The notes under the pieces are model-generated. The model worked only from the letters and a program-made list of their open reading frames with translations. It was not told the origin of the DNA and did no database searches. A stretch of DNA of 64,000 bases from an uncultured Clostridia bacterium (GTDB taxonomy: Bacteria > Bacillota > Clostridia > Oscillospirales > Ruminococcaceae): assembly GCA_947625125.1 (NCBI GenBank), contig CANQNF010000006.1, positions 1 through 64,000 on the forward strand, read 5' to 3'. Shown one piece after another: positions 8,713-18,671 of the stretch (its first letter is position 1; each line of letters begins with the position of its first letter). Position numbers and translations under genes: made by a program.

Positions 8713-9032
8713 AAAATGCTTAAAATGCGTATTATCCACAAAAGTGCAATATAAATTTTTCGGCAGCAATTCCGAGAATTATTTATTGATTTAAACTACT
8801 AAAGTGATTTTTGCATTTATATCTCTGTGAATTTTAAGCATTTTAAGCACTATAGGGTCTAAAATGCTTAAAATGCGTATTATCCACAAAAGTGCAATAT
8901 AAATTTTTCGGCAGCAATGCCGAGAATTCTTTATTGATTTAAACTACTAAAGTGATTTTTGTATTTATATCTTTGTGAATTTTAAGCATTTTAAGCACGA
9001 TAGGGTCTAAAATGCTTAAAATGCGTATTATC
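8713..9032. repeat. 148-bp tandem repeat (2.2 copies) with terminal inverted repeats
   Basis: Copies start at 8713, 8861 and 9009, exactly 148 bases apart; the third is cut after about 24 bases. The first two are nearly identical. Each is framed by a 14-bp inverted repeat (8713-8726 with 8831-8844 in copy 1) followed by TATAGGGTCT. The unit is AT-rich, unlike the flanking genes, and has no open frame. A partial inverted copy (AATACGCATTATT) lies just before copy 1 at about 8693-8706. It sits between a tRNA terminator and the gene at 8528. It may be a MITE-like element or a structured RNA. Confidence 0.85.
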
Positions 9033-9102
9033 CATAAAACTCCGGAAGAGAGCTTCTACCCTCTATCCTCTATTCATCTATCTTCTAAAAAGTAAAAAGC
9101 AA

Positions 9103-9129
9103 CAAAAAATCCCCCGGAAACCGAGGGAT
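9103..9129 (-). terminator. Terminator of the tRNA operon
   Basis: A 9-bp stem (9109-9117 with 9121-9129, loop of 3) is followed by TTTTTTGTT on the minus strand, directly 3' of tRNA-Gly. Confidence 0.85.
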
Positions 9130-9130
9130 G

Positions 9131-9206
9131 TGGAGCGGATTACGAGGCTCGAACTCGCTACCTCCACCTTGGCAAGGTGGCGCTCTACCGGATGAGCTAA
9201 ATCCGC
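9131..9206 (-). tRNA. tRNA-Gly (GCC)
   Basis: It is 76 nt with encoded CCA (9131-9133). The acceptor GCGGATT pairs with AATCCGC. The anticodon stem CCACC/GGTGG holds the loop TTGCCAA, anticodon GCC. The T arm has TTCGAGC. It is last in the four-tRNA operon. Confidence 0.95.
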
Positions 9207-9296
9207 GGATAGTAGTTAGAGAATAGTTGTTAGTAGTTAGTATTTTTAAAAACATCTAACAACTAACAGCTAACAACTAAACAACTAAAAACTATT

Positions 9297-9372
9297 TGGT
9301 GCCTCCGATCGGAATTGAACCAATGACACGGGGATTTTCAGTCCCCTGCTCTACCAACTGAGCTACAGAGGC
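9297..9372 (-). tRNA. tRNA-Phe (GAA)
   Basis: It is 76 nt with encoded CCA (9297-9299). The acceptor GCCTCTG pairs with CGGAGGC. The anticodon stem GGGGA/TCCCC holds CTGAAAA, anticodon GAA. It is third in the operon. Confidence 0.95.
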
Positions 9373-9446
9373 AAGCAGAAGTTAGATGTCAGATGATTAG
9401 AAGATAGAAAATCTATCCTCTAACCCTCTAATATCTATCATCTGAA

Positions 9447-9523
9447 TGGCGACCCGGATCGGGCTCGAACCGACGACCTCTAGCGTGACAGGCTAGCGTT
9501 CTAACCAACTGAACTACCGGGCC
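9447..9523 (-). tRNA. tRNA-Asp (GTC)
   Basis: It is 77 nt with encoded CCA (9447-9449) and discriminator G. The anticodon stem CTAGC/GCTAG holds CTGTCAC, anticodon GTC. It is second in the operon, only 5 bases from tRNA-Val. Confidence 0.95.
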
Positions 9524-9528
9524 ATTTA

Positions 9529-9604
9529 TGGTGGAAACAATAGGGCTCGAACCTATGACCCCTTGCTTGTAAGGCAAGTGCTCTCCCAGCTGAGCTATGC
9601 TTCC
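9529..9604 (-). tRNA. tRNA-Val (TAC)
   Basis: It is 76 nt with encoded CCA (9529-9531). The anticodon stem CTTGC/GCAAG holds CTTACAA, anticodon TAC. It is first in the operon, about 25 bases downstream of the expected transcription start. Confidence 0.95.
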
Positions 9605-9635
9605 TTATCGCGCTCATAACCGAGGCGACTTGCAT

Positions 9636-9664
9636 ATTATAACCCATAATCGCGGAATTGTCAA
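9636..9664 (-). promoter_or_regulatory. Consensus promoter of the tRNA operon
   Basis: On the minus strand TTGACA (9664-9659), spacer 17, TATAAT (9641-9636): a perfect SigA promoter, as expected for stable RNA. Confidence 0.9.
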
Positions 9665-9743
9665 GGGGTTTTTCAAAAATTTTTTGAAAATTTGTTTTCC
9701 TGCGCATTATTCGGATTTATTGCCGAGATACTTTAAATTTCAT

Positions 9744-9772
9744 TTGACTTTTTTCTCCCGATATGCTATTAT
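9744..9772 (+). promoter_or_regulatory. Promoter of secA
   Basis: TTGACT (9744-9749), spacer 17, TATTAT (9767-9772), about 58 bases before the secA start. Confidence 0.7.
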
Positions 9773-9829
9773 ATATTTAACTGTAAAATCGAGGCAGTAT
9801 ATTCTTATTCTCAGAAAGGACTTTCAAGA

Positions 9830-12679
9830 ATGGGTTTATTGGATAAAATTTTCGGCACATACAGCGAAAGAGAGCTTAAAAAAATCGAGCCGATAAAGGA
9901 AAAAGTCTTGGCCTTGGAGGAAAAATACAGGGCCATGCCCGAGCGGGAACTCCAGTCTCAGACCGAGCTGTTCCGTGAGCGATTAAAGGCAGGCGAGACC
10001 CTTGACGACATAATGCCGGAGGCGCTCGCTGTCTGCCGTGAGGCCGCCGACAGGGTCTTAGGGAAAAGGCCTTTCCCGGTACAGATTATCGGCGCCATAG
10101 TTTTGCATCAGGGCAGGATAGCCGAAATGAAGACCGGCGAGGGCAAAACGCTCGTCGCCTGTCTGGCGGCATACCTCAACGCGCTTTCCGGCGAGGGCGT
10201 TCACGTCGTCACGGTAAACGACTACCTTGCCAAATTCCAGGCCGAGGAGATGGGCAGGGTATACCGCTACTTGGGCCTCACCATCGGCGTGGTTTTATCG
10301 ATGAAGTCGGGCGAGCTTTATGATGTCGCGCAGAGAAAGGCCGCCTACGCCTGCGACATAACATACGGCACCAACAACGAATTCGGCTTTGACTATCTTA
10401 GGGACAATATGGCGAAAAGAAAGTCCCAGAGAGTCCAGCGCGGCCACGCCTTTGCCATCGTCGACGAGGTCGACTCGATTTTGATCGATGAGTCGAGGAC
10501 TCCTTTGGTCATTTCGAGCAAGGCGGACGACGCTTCCGAGATATACAAAAAAGCGGACAGCTTTGCTAAAACTCTCCGCAAATTCGTGGTCGTCGAGACC
10601 GAGACAAAGACCGACACCGACTCCGCTTACGACGGCGACTACATTGTCGACGAAAAGGCCAAAACAGCCACGCTTACCCGTTCGGGCGTTGAAAAGGCGG
10701 AGCGCTGGTTCGGGGTGGAGAACCTGTCCGACCCCGAGAACGTCACGCTTTTGCATCATATAAACATCGCCATCAAGGCCAACGGGGTCATGACGAAAGA
10801 CGTCGACTATGTCAAAAAAGACGGCGAAATCATCATCGTCGACGAATTCACCGGCCGTCTCATGTTCGGCAGACGGTTCCGCGACGGCCTCCACCAGGCG
10901 ATAGAAGCCAAAGAGGGAGTCACGGTGCAGCACGAGTCCAAGACCGTCGCGACGATAACTTTCCAGAATTACTTCAGGCTCTATAAGAAGCTCTCCGGCA
11001 TGACCGGCACCGCCGCCACCGAGGAAAACGAGTTCCGCGAGATATACAAGCTCGACGTCGTGGTAGTGCCGACGAACAGGCCGATGATAAGAATAGACCA
11101 CGACGACGTGGTTTATAAGCATGAAGCCGCAAAGTACAACGCCGTCGTAGAGCAGATAATCAAGTGCCACGAAAAGGGCCAGCCGGTCCTTGTCGGCACG
11201 GTGTCGATAGACAAATCCGAGAGGCTGTCAAAGCTTCTTGACCGCAGAGGCATAAAGCACGAGGTCTTAAACGCCAAATACCACGAAAAAGAGGCTCAGA
11301 TAGTCGCCCAGGCAGGTCAGCTGGGAGCAGTCACCATCGCCACCAACATGGCGGGACGCGGCACCGACATCATGCTCGGAGGAAACGCGGAGTTCCTTGC
11401 GAAAGAAGACCTTATAAAGAACGGCTATACCGAAGAGCAGATATACGACATCACCGGCTTCACCGAGACCGACGACGAGGAGATAAAAGCCGCCCGCGAG
11501 GAATATGCGAAGCTTTTGGCGAAATATTCCGCCGAGATAAGCGAAAAGGCAAAGGCCGTCAAGGCTGCCGGCGGGTTGTTCATCATCGGCACCGAGCGCC
11601 ATGAATCAAGGCGTATCGACAACCAGCTGAGAGGACGTTCCGGCCGTCAGGGCGACGAGGGCGAATCGAGGTTCTATCTCTCGCTCGACGACGACCTGAT
11701 GAGACTTTTCGGCGGGGATAGGATAACCGGCCTCATGGAGACGATGAACGTGCCGGACGATATGCCCATCCAGGCGAAAATGATAACTTCGGTCATAGAG
11801 TCCTCCCAGAAAAGGGTCGAGGCCCGCAACTTCGGCATAAGAAAGAGCCTGCTTGATTACGACGACGTAATGAACGCACAGCGTGAAATCATCTACTCTC
11901 AGCGCTCCAAGGTCTTAGAGGGCGAGGACATCTCCGAGTATATCCAGAAGATGATAAAGGACTTCATTTCGGACAGCGTGAACACCTACCTTGTCGGCGA
12001 CGAGCCCGAACACTGGAACATGGCGGGCTTAAGAGAGCATCTTGCGGGGCTGTTTGACGACGGCAGAGACTTTAAGTACAGCTTAAGAGAGCTCGACGAA
12101 CTGACTAAAGACGACCTCATCGCCGCCGTCTCAAAGGACGCAGAGGAGAAGTATAAGCTGAAAGAGGCCGAGATAACTCCCGCCATCATGAGAGAGGTCG
12201 AGCGCCAGTCGCTTCTTAAGATGGTGGACGACAAGTGGGTCCAGCACCTTGACGACATGGACGAGCTCAAGCGGGGCATGGGACTTCGCTCCTACGGCCA
12301 GCACGACCCGATAGTCGCGTACAGGACCGAGGGCTTTGACATGTTCGACGAGATGATAGCGTCGATTTGCGAGGACACGGTGAGGATGCTCTATCATGTC
12401 AAGCTTATAGTCAGAGAGGGCGAAGCGCCCGCTACGAATCAGCCCGCTCAGGACTCCGGGAAGCCTGCAAATTTAAGCTATAACAAAGAGGACGCGGGAA
12501 CCGTCGGACAAAGAAACGCCTCCAAAAAGACCGGTAGGGGAGCCGTCGACGGCGGGAGCACCAGGACCGCAAACGAGCCTTACCGCAACCCGAACAAGGT
12601 CGGCAGGAACGACCCCTGTCCCTGCGGGTCGGGCTTAAAGTACAAGAAGTGCTGCGGAAGAAACGACAATCAGCAATAA
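9830..12679 (+). CDS. secA: Preprotein translocase ATPase SecA
   Basis: The product is the 949-residue motor that pushes unfolded preproteins through SecYEG. The N-terminal half has [15 protein letters not shown]-like Walker A (MKTGEGKT near residue 100), [10 protein letters not shown] (Walker B/DEAD) and [14 protein letters not shown]. The preprotein cross-linking region follows, then the second ATPase domain with [10 protein letters not shown] and RGRSGRQGD. The scaffold/wing domains come next, then the zinc-binding SEC-C tail (CPCGSG, KYKKCC). The length is slightly above the Firmicute norm (about 840), mainly from an insertion near residue 540 and the tail linker. AGAAAGGA precedes the ATG. 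Its partner secY is at 29372. Confidence 0.98.
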   Translation: MGLLDKIFGTYSERELKKIEPIKEKVLALEEKYRAMPERELQSQTELFRERLKAGETLDDIMPEALAVCREAADRVLGKRPFPVQIIGAIVLHQGRIAEMKTGEGKTLVACLAAYLNALSGEGVHVVTVNDYLAKFQAEEMGRVYRYLGLTIGVVLSMKSGELYDVAQRKAAYACDITYGTNNEFGFDYLRDNMAKRKSQRVQRGHAFAIVDEVDSILIDESRTPLVISSKADDASEIYKKADSFAKTLRKFVVVETETKTDTDSAYDGDYIVDEKAKTATLTRSGVEKAERWFGVENLSDPENVTLLHHINIAIKANGVMTKDVDYVKKDGEIIIVDEFTGRLMFGRRFRDGLHQAIEAKEGVTVQHESKTVATITFQNYFRLYKKLSGMTGTAATEENEFREIYKLDVVVVPTNRPMIRIDHDDVVYKHEAAKYNAVVEQIIKCHEKGQPVLVGTVSIDKSERLSKLLDRRGIKHEVLNAKYHEKEAQIVAQAGQLGAVTIATNMAGRGTDIMLGGNAEFLAKEDLIKNGYTEEQIYDITGFTETDDEEIKAAREEYAKLLAKYSAEISEKAKAVKAAGGLFIIGTERHESRRIDNQLRGRSGRQGDEGESRFYLSLDDDLMRLFGGDRITGLMETMNVPDDMPIQAKMITSVIESSQKRVEARNFGIRKSLLDYDDVMNAQREIIYSQRSKVLEGEDISEYIQKMIKDFISDSVNTYLVGDEPEHWNMAGLREHLAGLFDDGRDFKYSLRELDELTKDDLIAAVSKDAEEKYKLKEAEITPAIMREVERQSLLKMVDDKWVQHLDDMDELKRGMGLRSYGQHDPIVAYRTEGFDMFDEMIASICEDTVRMLYHVKLIVREGEAPATNQPAQDSGKPANLSYNKEDAGTVGQRNASKKTGRGAVDGGSTRTANEPYRNPNKVGRNDPCPCGSGLKYKKCCGRNDNQQ

Positions 12680-12705
12680 TTTTTAATAAACGGGGTGAAA
12701 TATAT

Positions 12706-13932
12706 ATGGCAAACGTTTTCAGCGCCGCTGACATACTCCTGCCGAAAACGGCGGAGATAGAGAAGTGGTCGGTCGTGGCATGCGACCAGTATACCTCGCA
12801 GCCCGAGTACTGGGAAAGAGTCAGCAACACGGTCGGGAGCGCGCCCTCGGCTTTAAGGCTCATCCTGCCGGAGATATATCTCGGGCAGCCCGAGACCGAG
12901 GCACGAATTCAAAAGGTGAACGAAAATATCAGGGAGTATCTTTCCGAGGGTATTTTTGAGGAATACAAAGACGCGCTCGTCTATATCGAGAGGATACAGT
13001 CGGACGGAAAGCTCAGGGCGGGCGTCGTCGGAAAGATAGACCTTGAGTGCTATGACTTTACGCCCGGCTCGAAGTCAAAAGTCAGGGCTACCGAGGCGAC
13101 CGTCGTCGAGAGGATACCGCCGAGGCTTGAAATAAGAAAGAACGCCGAAATCGAGCTTCCGCATATAATGATCTTAATTGACGATATGAGCAGGGGCGTT
13201 ATAGAGCCTCTTGCGGCGCTTAAGCCCCAGATGAAGCGGCTTTACGACTTTGATCTGATGTTCGGCGGGGGTCATATTTCGGGGTATCTCATGCCCGCCG
13301 AGATACAAAAAGAATTCCTGAACGCGCTTGATAAATATTCCGACGGCCGGGAGATGCCTTTTGCGATGGGGGACGGAAACCACTCCCTCGCGACCGCCAA
13401 GGCCCACTATGAGGCCCTCAAGGCCGCAAACCCCGGGAAAGATATGTCCTCGCATCCCGCAAGATACGCGCTTTGCGAGCTGACGAACTTACATTCCCCG
13501 GCGCTTGAATTCGAGGCCATACACCGCATCGTCAAGGTCTCCGACCCCTATAAATTCATCCTCGAAATGTCGATGGAATTGGGTCTGAGCGGCCTCGAAG
13601 CCGAACAGCGTGTAAAGATACACCGCAACTACGGCGTGAGGGATTTATACATAAGAAACCCTCTGCACAGGCTGGCGGTAGGCTCGGTACAAATCTTTAT
13701 AGACCGCTATATCAAGGAAAACGGCGGTCAGGTCGACTATATCCACGGTTCCGACGTTTTAAGGCGGCTTTCGATGGAGGACGGGGTCATCGGGTTCGAG
13801 CTTGAGCCGATGAAAAAGGAGGAGCTTTTCCCGACGGTCATCGCCGAGGGCTCTCTGCCCAGAAAGACGTTCTCTATGGGCGCCGCCCAGGACAAGAGGT
13901 ACTATCTTGAAGCAAGAAGGATAAGCGGCTGA
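12706..13932 (+). CDS. DUF1015 family protein
   Basis: The product has 408 residues. It matches the DUF1015 family, whose biochemical function is not settled. Typical motifs seen are the N-terminal PKTAEIEKWSVVACDQYTSQ, the central FGGGHISGYL, and MGDGNHSLATAKAHYE, a conserved GDGNHRxA-like segment that suggests a ParB-like nuclease/NTP-binding fold in related proteins (uncertain). The ATG at 12706 follows CGGGGTGA, 27 bases after secA, so co-transcription is possible. Its stop overlaps the next start (TGATG). Confidence 0.85.
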   Translation: MANVFSAADILLPKTAEIEKWSVVACDQYTSQPEYWERVSNTVGSAPSALRLILPEIYLGQPETEARIQKVNENIREYLSEGIFEEYKDALVYIERIQSDGKLRAGVVGKIDLECYDFTPGSKSKVRATEATVVERIPPRLEIRKNAEIELPHIMILIDDMSRGVIEPLAALKPQMKRLYDFDLMFGGGHISGYLMPAEIQKEFLNALDKYSDGREMPFAMGDGNHSLATAKAHYEALKAANPGKDMSSHPARYALCELTNLHSPALEFEAIHRIVKVSDPYKFILEMSMELGLSGLEAEQRVKIHRNYGVRDLYIRNPLHRLAVGSVQIFIDRYIKENGGQVDYIHGSDVLRRLSMEDGVIGFELEPMKKEELFPTVIAEGSLPRKTFSMGAAQDKRYYLEARRISG

Positions 13933-14555
13933 TGAAAAAAATATACGTTATCTTTTCGGCGACGGACTTAAAAATCGGCCAGATGATAAGATTCGTCACA
14001 CGAAATCGCTACAACCACTGCTCGATATGCCTAAGCGAAGATTTAAAAAGATTTTACTCATTTTCAAGAGTTTACCGCTCAAACCCGCTTATCGGCGGCT
14101 TTGTCGTCGAATCGCCGCTTCGCTACACCTTAAGCTCCAGGACCGGGCTTAAAATAGTCGAGGTCGAGGTGACGGACGAGGCATACCGCAGGGTAAAGGA
14201 ACTCATCGGCTACATGGGCGAGCACGGCGACGAGTATGTTTATAATTATTTCTCGGCGCTTACATATCCTTTGGGAATGAAATTTCCGAGCCGGAACGCC
14301 TTTACCTGCGCCGAATTCACACGCGAGATACTAAAGGCCGCGGGCATAGCAGTCCCGAAAAAGGCGAACATCTACGAGATGGAGAGGCGCCTCGAGGGCC
14401 TGCCGACGACCGAGGGCCTTGCGGTTGATATTTTGGGGCCGACGGTCTGGGGCGAGGACAGGTATCTTGAGCACATCGGCAAAAAGAAGCAGGCCGTTCA
14501 GATCGCGAAGCGCTTCGGACGTCTCGTAGCGGGCGCGCGCTTAAGCCCGCCGTAG
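13932..14555 (+). CDS. Permuted NlpC/P60-like (YiiX/YebB-type) putative cysteine peptidase or amidase
   Basis: The product has 207 residues and no signal peptide. An N-terminal His in RNRYNHCSICL and a later Cys in FTCAEFTREIL are in the order expected of circularly permuted papain-like NlpC/P60 (LRAT-type) enzymes. Those cleave amide or acyl bonds in cell-wall or lipid substrates. Residues around YNYFSAL fit the fold too. It overlaps the DUF1015 gene by one base and is followed by a terminator, so the two form a unit. The substrate is unknown. Confidence 0.75.
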   Translation: MKKIYVIFSATDLKIGQMIRFVTRNRYNHCSICLSEDLKRFYSFSRVYRSNPLIGGFVVESPLRYTLSSRTGLKIVEVEVTDEAYRRVKELIGYMGEHGDEYVYNYFSALTYPLGMKFPSRNAFTCAEFTREILKAAGIAVPKKANIYEMERRLEGLPTTEGLAVDILGPTVWGEDRYLEHIGKKKQAVQIAKRFGRLVAGARLSPP

Positions 14556-14563
14556 AAAAATAT

Positions 14564-14595
14564 TGCCCCTCACGGTTTTCGTAAGGGGTATTTTT
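14564..14595 (+). terminator. Intrinsic terminator
   Basis: CCCCT (14566-14570) pairs with AGGGG (14584-14588), followed by TATTTTT. It ends the secA-side transcript and lies between convergent genes. Confidence 0.7.
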
Positions 14596-14611
14596 ATGTC
14601 ATTTTTTAGGG

Positions 14612-15265
14612 TCATGCTTCTCCTGTCAGAAAATTGCATAAATCCTCCGCCGTCTCAAAGACTCCGATGGCGCCTGCTTGTAAAAGCTCGTCGCGGGAGC
14701 CGTAGCCGTACAAAACGCCGAGGCATTCAAGCCCGTTTTCCTTAGCGCCGATAACGTCGTAATCGCGGTCGCCGACCATCACCGCCTCGCTTAAGTTTTC
14801 GGGGGACAGCGCGTGCAGAGCCGCCGAAACGACCTCGGACTTCGTCATATCCTCGCCGTCAAGAGGGATGCCCTTTACAACGTCGAAAAATTTCAGCAGG
14901 GAAAAATGCTCCAGGATTTTGAGGCAGAACGGCTCGGGCTTCGACGTCGCCACCGCGAGCGCAAACCCCTTATCCTTAAGCCTTTGGAGGCATTCCCGCA
15001 CGCCCGGGTAGACGGAATTTTCAAACATCCCCTTTTCCCGGAAATATTCCCTGTAAACGTCGACCGCCTCCCGCGCACGGCTCTCGGAAAAGCCCGCGAA
15101 TTTCATGAACGACTCAATGAGCGGCGGCCCGACAAACCGCGAAAGCTCGGCCTCGTCGTAGTTTTCTATGCCGTAATGGCGGTAGGTGTATTTAATCGAG
15201 TTGATTATTCCCGGTGCGCTCTCGGTGAGCGTTCCGTCAAGGTCAAAGAGTATATATTTATACAT
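14612..15265 (-). CDS. HAD hydrolase, phosphoglycolate phosphatase-like
   Basis: The product has 217 residues. HAD motif I is FDLDGTLTES (nucleophile and general acid Asp), motif II is the Thr/Ser in AVATSKPEP, motif III a Lys near TKSEVV, and motif IV is GDRDYDVIGA. A C1-type cap lies at about 17-85. This subgroup includes phosphoglycolate phosphatase and pyrophosphatase-like PpaX; the substrate cannot be fixed. It follows polA by 22 bases on the same strand, preceded by GGGAGAAAC, so it is probably co-transcribed with polA. Confidence 0.87.
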   Translation of the reverse strand: MYKYILFDLDGTLTESAPGIINSIKYTYRHYGIENYDEAELSRFVGPPLIESFMKFAGFSESRAREAVDVYREYFREKGMFENSVYPGVRECLQRLKDKGFALAVATSKPEPFCLKILEHFSLLKFFDVVKGIPLDGEDMTKSEVVSAALHALSPENLSEAVMVGDRDYDVIGAKENGLECLGVLYGYGSRDELLQAGAIGVFETAEDLCNFLTGEA

Positions 15266-15287
15266 TTTTGTTTCTCCCTGTTTTTTG

Positions 15288-17813
15288 TCATCCTTTTGCG
15301 TCGTACCAGCTCTTGCCCGAGCCGACTTCGGCCGTGAGAGGCACCGCCATCTTTACGGCCTGCTGCATCTCCTCCGAAAGCGCCTTTGCGGCAGCTTCCT
15401 TGCATTCCTCCGAGGTCTCGACTATGAGTTCGTCATGCACCTGCAAAATAAGCTTCGCGTCAAGATTTTCCTCTTTCAGGCGGCGGTAGACCCGTATCAT
15501 CGCGATTTTTATGATGTCTGCGGCGGTGCCCTGGATGGGTGCGTTCATGGCGGCGCGCCTGCCGAAAGCCTTTAAGTTTCGGTTCGAGGCCTTAAGCTCG
15601 GGGATGTACCGCCGTCGGCCGAAGAGGGTCGTCACATAGCCGGTCTTTTCGGCGCTCTCAACGGTTTTCTTCATAAATTCATCTATCATCGGGTAGGTGC
15701 CGAGGTAATTTTTTATATATCTGTCCGCGTCGGCGACCGAACAGTTTATGTCTTTTGAGAGGCTGAAAGCGCCGATACCGTAGATTATTCCGAAGTTGAC
15801 GGCCTTGGCGGCGCGCCTCATGTCCGAATCTACGAATTCCTCCGGCAGCCCGAACACCTGCGAAGCGGTCCTTGTGTGAATATCCGCGCCGGATAAAAAC
15901 GCCTCCTGCATATTTTTATCGCCGCTCATCGACGCAAGTACCCGAAGCTCAATTTGGCTGTAGTCGGCGTCGAGCAGGGTCTTGCCCTCGGCGGCGATGA
16001 AAAATTTCCGCATATTCCTGCCGAGTTCCTTGCGGACCGGGATGTTTTGCATGTTCGGGTTCGAGGAGGATATGCGGCCGGTCCTTGTTTCGGTCTGTTT
16101 GAATTCCGAGCGCACTCTGCCGTCGGGGCAGACCTCCGCCAAAAGCCCGTCGACGTAAGTCGAGAGAAGCTTTGTCAGGGTCCGGTAGTCGAGGATGTCC
16201 TGAATTATCGGGTGTATGGGCAGAAGCTCCTCCAAAACCTCGGCGCTCGTCGAATAACCCCGGTGGTTCTTTTTTCCTTTCGGCAGCCCGAGCTCGTCAA
16301 ATAAGACCTCGCCGAGCTGTTTCGGGGAGCTGATGTTGAATTCGCGGCCGGCCTGAAGATAAATCCTTTCCTCAAGTTCGGATATATCCGCCTTTAAGCC
16401 GTCGCCGAAAGAGCGTATGCCGTCGGAATCGACCCGCACGCCCAAGACCTCCATCGAGGCCAGGACCTCGCAGAGCGGCTGCTCAATATCGTATAAGAGC
16501 GAGGCCATTCCCGCGTCCTCGACCCCTTTTTTCAGGACGTCCCGAAGCTTCGGCAGGGCATGAGCGCCCGGGTGCGGGGAGTCCTCATTATACGCTACGG
16601 AATTTGCAGCGCATAAATTACTAATAGTATAATCTGACGCCTGAGAATTCAGCAAATACCCCGCCAAATCGCAGATAAATTTAAGCCCGCCCAGCTCCCT
16701 GCCGTTTTCAAAGCATAGCTTATAAGCGCCCTTTGCCGAAAAAGCGGTCTTTGGGCAGCCGTCCGAGAGGTAGTCTAAAATCAGTTCTTTGTCGGATGAT
16801 GTGTAAATAAAGTCCCCCGAGACGATCTCTATATCATCATCCAAAATAAAGCAGCTTTCCGACTTGGCGATTTCTTTTAAGTCGTCCCGGCCGAGTTCCC
16901 TGACCGAAAGTTCCTTCCGGGGTTCCGAGGATTTCTCCGCCCCTACATTGGCCGACCGTTTCAGCCCAAGGCGGTCGATAAGCTTGAAGCACTCAAGTTC
17001 CGTAAGAAGTTTCGAGGCGGCCTGCTCGTCCCTCTGCCCGGGAAGATAGTCCTCGATTTTTTCGGGTATCGGCGCGTCGCGCACGATAGTCGCGAGCCAC
17101 TTCGACTCAAAAGCCGAATCGCGGCCGTTTATAAGCTTGCTCTTAACGCCCGCCGAGAGATCGGCATGCTCCAAATTTTCATATAGATTTTCAACGCTGC
17201 CGAATTTTTTTATCAGCGTGAGCGCCGTTTTTTCGCCTATTCCGGCCACGCCGGGGATGTTGTCCGAAGAATCCCCCATGAGCGCCTTTACGTCGATAAG
17301 CTGCAAAGGCTCGACGCCGTATGCCTCAAAAAATTTGTCCCGGTCATAGCTTAAAGTCTCACGCATCGACGAGAATCTCACCGTGACCCTGTCCGAGATA
17401 AGCTGGAACGAGTCGCGGTCGCCGGTAAGGACGTAGGCTTCGTTCCCCGAATCGGAAAAGAGCTTTGATACCGAGCCCAAGACGTCGTCGGCCTCGTAAC
17501 CCGAAAGCTCGACGATTTTAATGCCGAGGTTTGAAAGCAGTTCCTTGACCTTTGGCAGCTGCATGGCGAGTTCATCGGGCATGCCGTGGCGGTTCGCCTT
17601 GTAGTAGTCGCATTTAAGATGACGAAACGTCTTTTCGGGGAGGTCGAACGCGACCGCGGTGCAGTCCGGCGCGAGGAGCTCCTGCTCTTTAAGAAAAATA
17701 TTCATAAAGCCGGTGACGGCGTTTGTCGGGAAGCCCTTTGAGGAGTTCAGGACTTTGATGCCGTAAAACGCCCGGTTTAAAATCGAGTTGCCGTCGACGA
17801 TGAGAATACGCAT
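15288..17813 (-). CDS. polA: DNA polymerase I
   Basis: The product has 841 residues. It joins Okazaki fragment processing and repair synthesis. The 5' nuclease domain (about 1-290) has VDGNSILNRAFYG, GYEADDVLG and LMGDSSDNIPGV. The middle region (about 300-440) corresponds to the 3'-5' exonuclease fold but lacks the usual DTET motif (ILDDDIEIVSG instead), so proofreading is probably lost, as in many Firmicutes. The polymerase domain has motif A DADYSQIELR, motif B RRAAKAVNFGIIYG and motif C QVHDELI. The minus-strand ATG is preceded by GAAAGGGG and a TATACT -10 box. It is first of a two-gene unit. Confidence 0.97.
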   Translation of the reverse strand: MRILIVDGNSILNRAFYGIKVLNSSKGFPTNAVTGFMNIFLKEQELLAPDCTAVAFDLPEKTFRHLKCDYYKANRHGMPDELAMQLPKVKELLSNLGIKIVELSGYEADDVLGSVSKLFSDSGNEAYVLTGDRDSFQLISDRVTVRFSSMRETLSYDRDKFFEAYGVEPLQLIDVKALMGDSSDNIPGVAGIGEKTALTLIKKFGSVENLYENLEHADLSAGVKSKLINGRDSAFESKWLATIVRDAPIPEKIEDYLPGQRDEQAASKLLTELECFKLIDRLGLKRSANVGAEKSSEPRKELSVRELGRDDLKEIAKSESCFILDDDIEIVSGDFIYTSSDKELILDYLSDGCPKTAFSAKGAYKLCFENGRELGGLKFICDLAGYLLNSQASDYTISNLCAANSVAYNEDSPHPGAHALPKLRDVLKKGVEDAGMASLLYDIEQPLCEVLASMEVLGVRVDSDGIRSFGDGLKADISELEERIYLQAGREFNISSPKQLGEVLFDELGLPKGKKNHRGYSTSAEVLEELLPIHPIIQDILDYRTLTKLLSTYVDGLLAEVCPDGRVRSEFKQTETRTGRISSSNPNMQNIPVRKELGRNMRKFFIAAEGKTLLDADYSQIELRVLASMSGDKNMQEAFLSGADIHTRTASQVFGLPEEFVDSDMRRAAKAVNFGIIYGIGAFSLSKDINCSVADADRYIKNYLGTYPMIDEFMKKTVESAEKTGYVTTLFGRRRYIPELKASNRNLKAFGRRAAMNAPIQGTAADIIKIAMIRVYRRLKEENLDAKLILQVHDELIVETSEECKEAAAKALSEEMQQAVKMAVPLTAEVGSGKSWYDAKG

Positions 17814-17960
17814 AAGCGCGCCCCTTTCGCAGGTTTTTTAATAGTATAGCACAAATTTTCGGATTTGAAAAGGGGTAAAGGGATTAAATTTAAGCGGAGG
17901 TAATGGAAAGTGTGATATAGGTAGGGGCGGGATAAAAATGGGGCTGCGGGGAGGGGGACA

Positions 17961-18400
17961 AGGTATTCGCGCTTCGCGCTCATGCTATTTAAAAGTCCCC
18001 CTCCCCTAACCGGGCTTTCAGAAAACCTACGGCGAGCGCAGCCCCCTCCCCTCAGGGGAGGGGGTCAGGGGGAGGGGGATACTTCAAATAGCATGAGCCA
18101 CGAAGTGGCGAATACCTTTTGAGCATGGGCGGCGCAGGAGGGATCGTCAAAAAGTCACTTCACAATCCTTTAGGATTTGAAGTGACTTTTTCGCACTATG
18201 TTTTGGCGACAGCCCCCTCCTTGAGGAGGGGGTTGGGGGAGGTGAGCTAAAATAGTATGAGCGCGAAGCGCGAATACCTTTTCTCCATGGGTAGTGGCAG
18301 GAAGCTCGTAAAAATCCATCTCAATAACTTTAGTTTTGAGATGGATTTTCCGCACAAACTCATTGCAACGTTCTTCTGACTTCCGACAATCTGTCATCTG
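17961..18400. repeat. Composite hairpin-repeat cluster I
   Basis: This fills most of the 858-base gap between polA and glnN. It has three copies of a core (AAATAGCATGAGC-GAA-GCGAATACCTT type): inverted at 17961-17990 and direct at 18086-18120 and 18249-18282. The cores are linked to C/G-run hairpins (CCCCTCCCC/GGGGAGGGG). Two terminator-like stems follow: 18152-18190 (TCACTTCA.../...TGAAGTGA) and 18308-18346 (AAATCCATCTCA.../...TGAGATGGATTT). The middle of each core varies but stays self-complementary (GCGC-GAA-GCGC, CCAC-GAA-GTGG). No coding sequence is credible here. Confidence 0.8.
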
Positions 18401-18605
18401 TCCTCTGACTGCTCCTCCCCCAAGGGGAGGGGCGCTTCTGTCCCCCCGCTTCCTCCTCCTCCGCTGACCTCTTGTTCCCCCCTGGGAGTGCCCATTCCGC
18501 CCACATTATAAAAATTATTTGCAGGATGACTTGCCGTTACTAAACGCTTTTCACTTCTCCCTTTTCATTTAAATGCGGCCGCTTCGGCCCCTCCCCCTCT
18601 TTGTA

Positions 18606-18634
18606 TTGACAACCGCCGAAAAAAGTTATATACT
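18606..18634 (+). promoter_or_regulatory. Promoter of glnN
   Basis: TTGACA (18606-18611), spacer 17, TATACT (18629-18634). The start codon lies 38 bases further on. Confidence 0.85.
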
Positions 18635-18671
18635 CATACTGTCACTCTTTATAATACACTGGAGGAATAGT

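Noticed and set aside
8713-9032. A CRISPR array at the 148-bp repeat
   Set aside because: Only 2.2 copies, no spacers and whole-unit identity.
10295-11170. A 291-codon minus-strand frame inside secA
   Set aside because: A shadow of secA; composition follows the codon pattern of the real gene.
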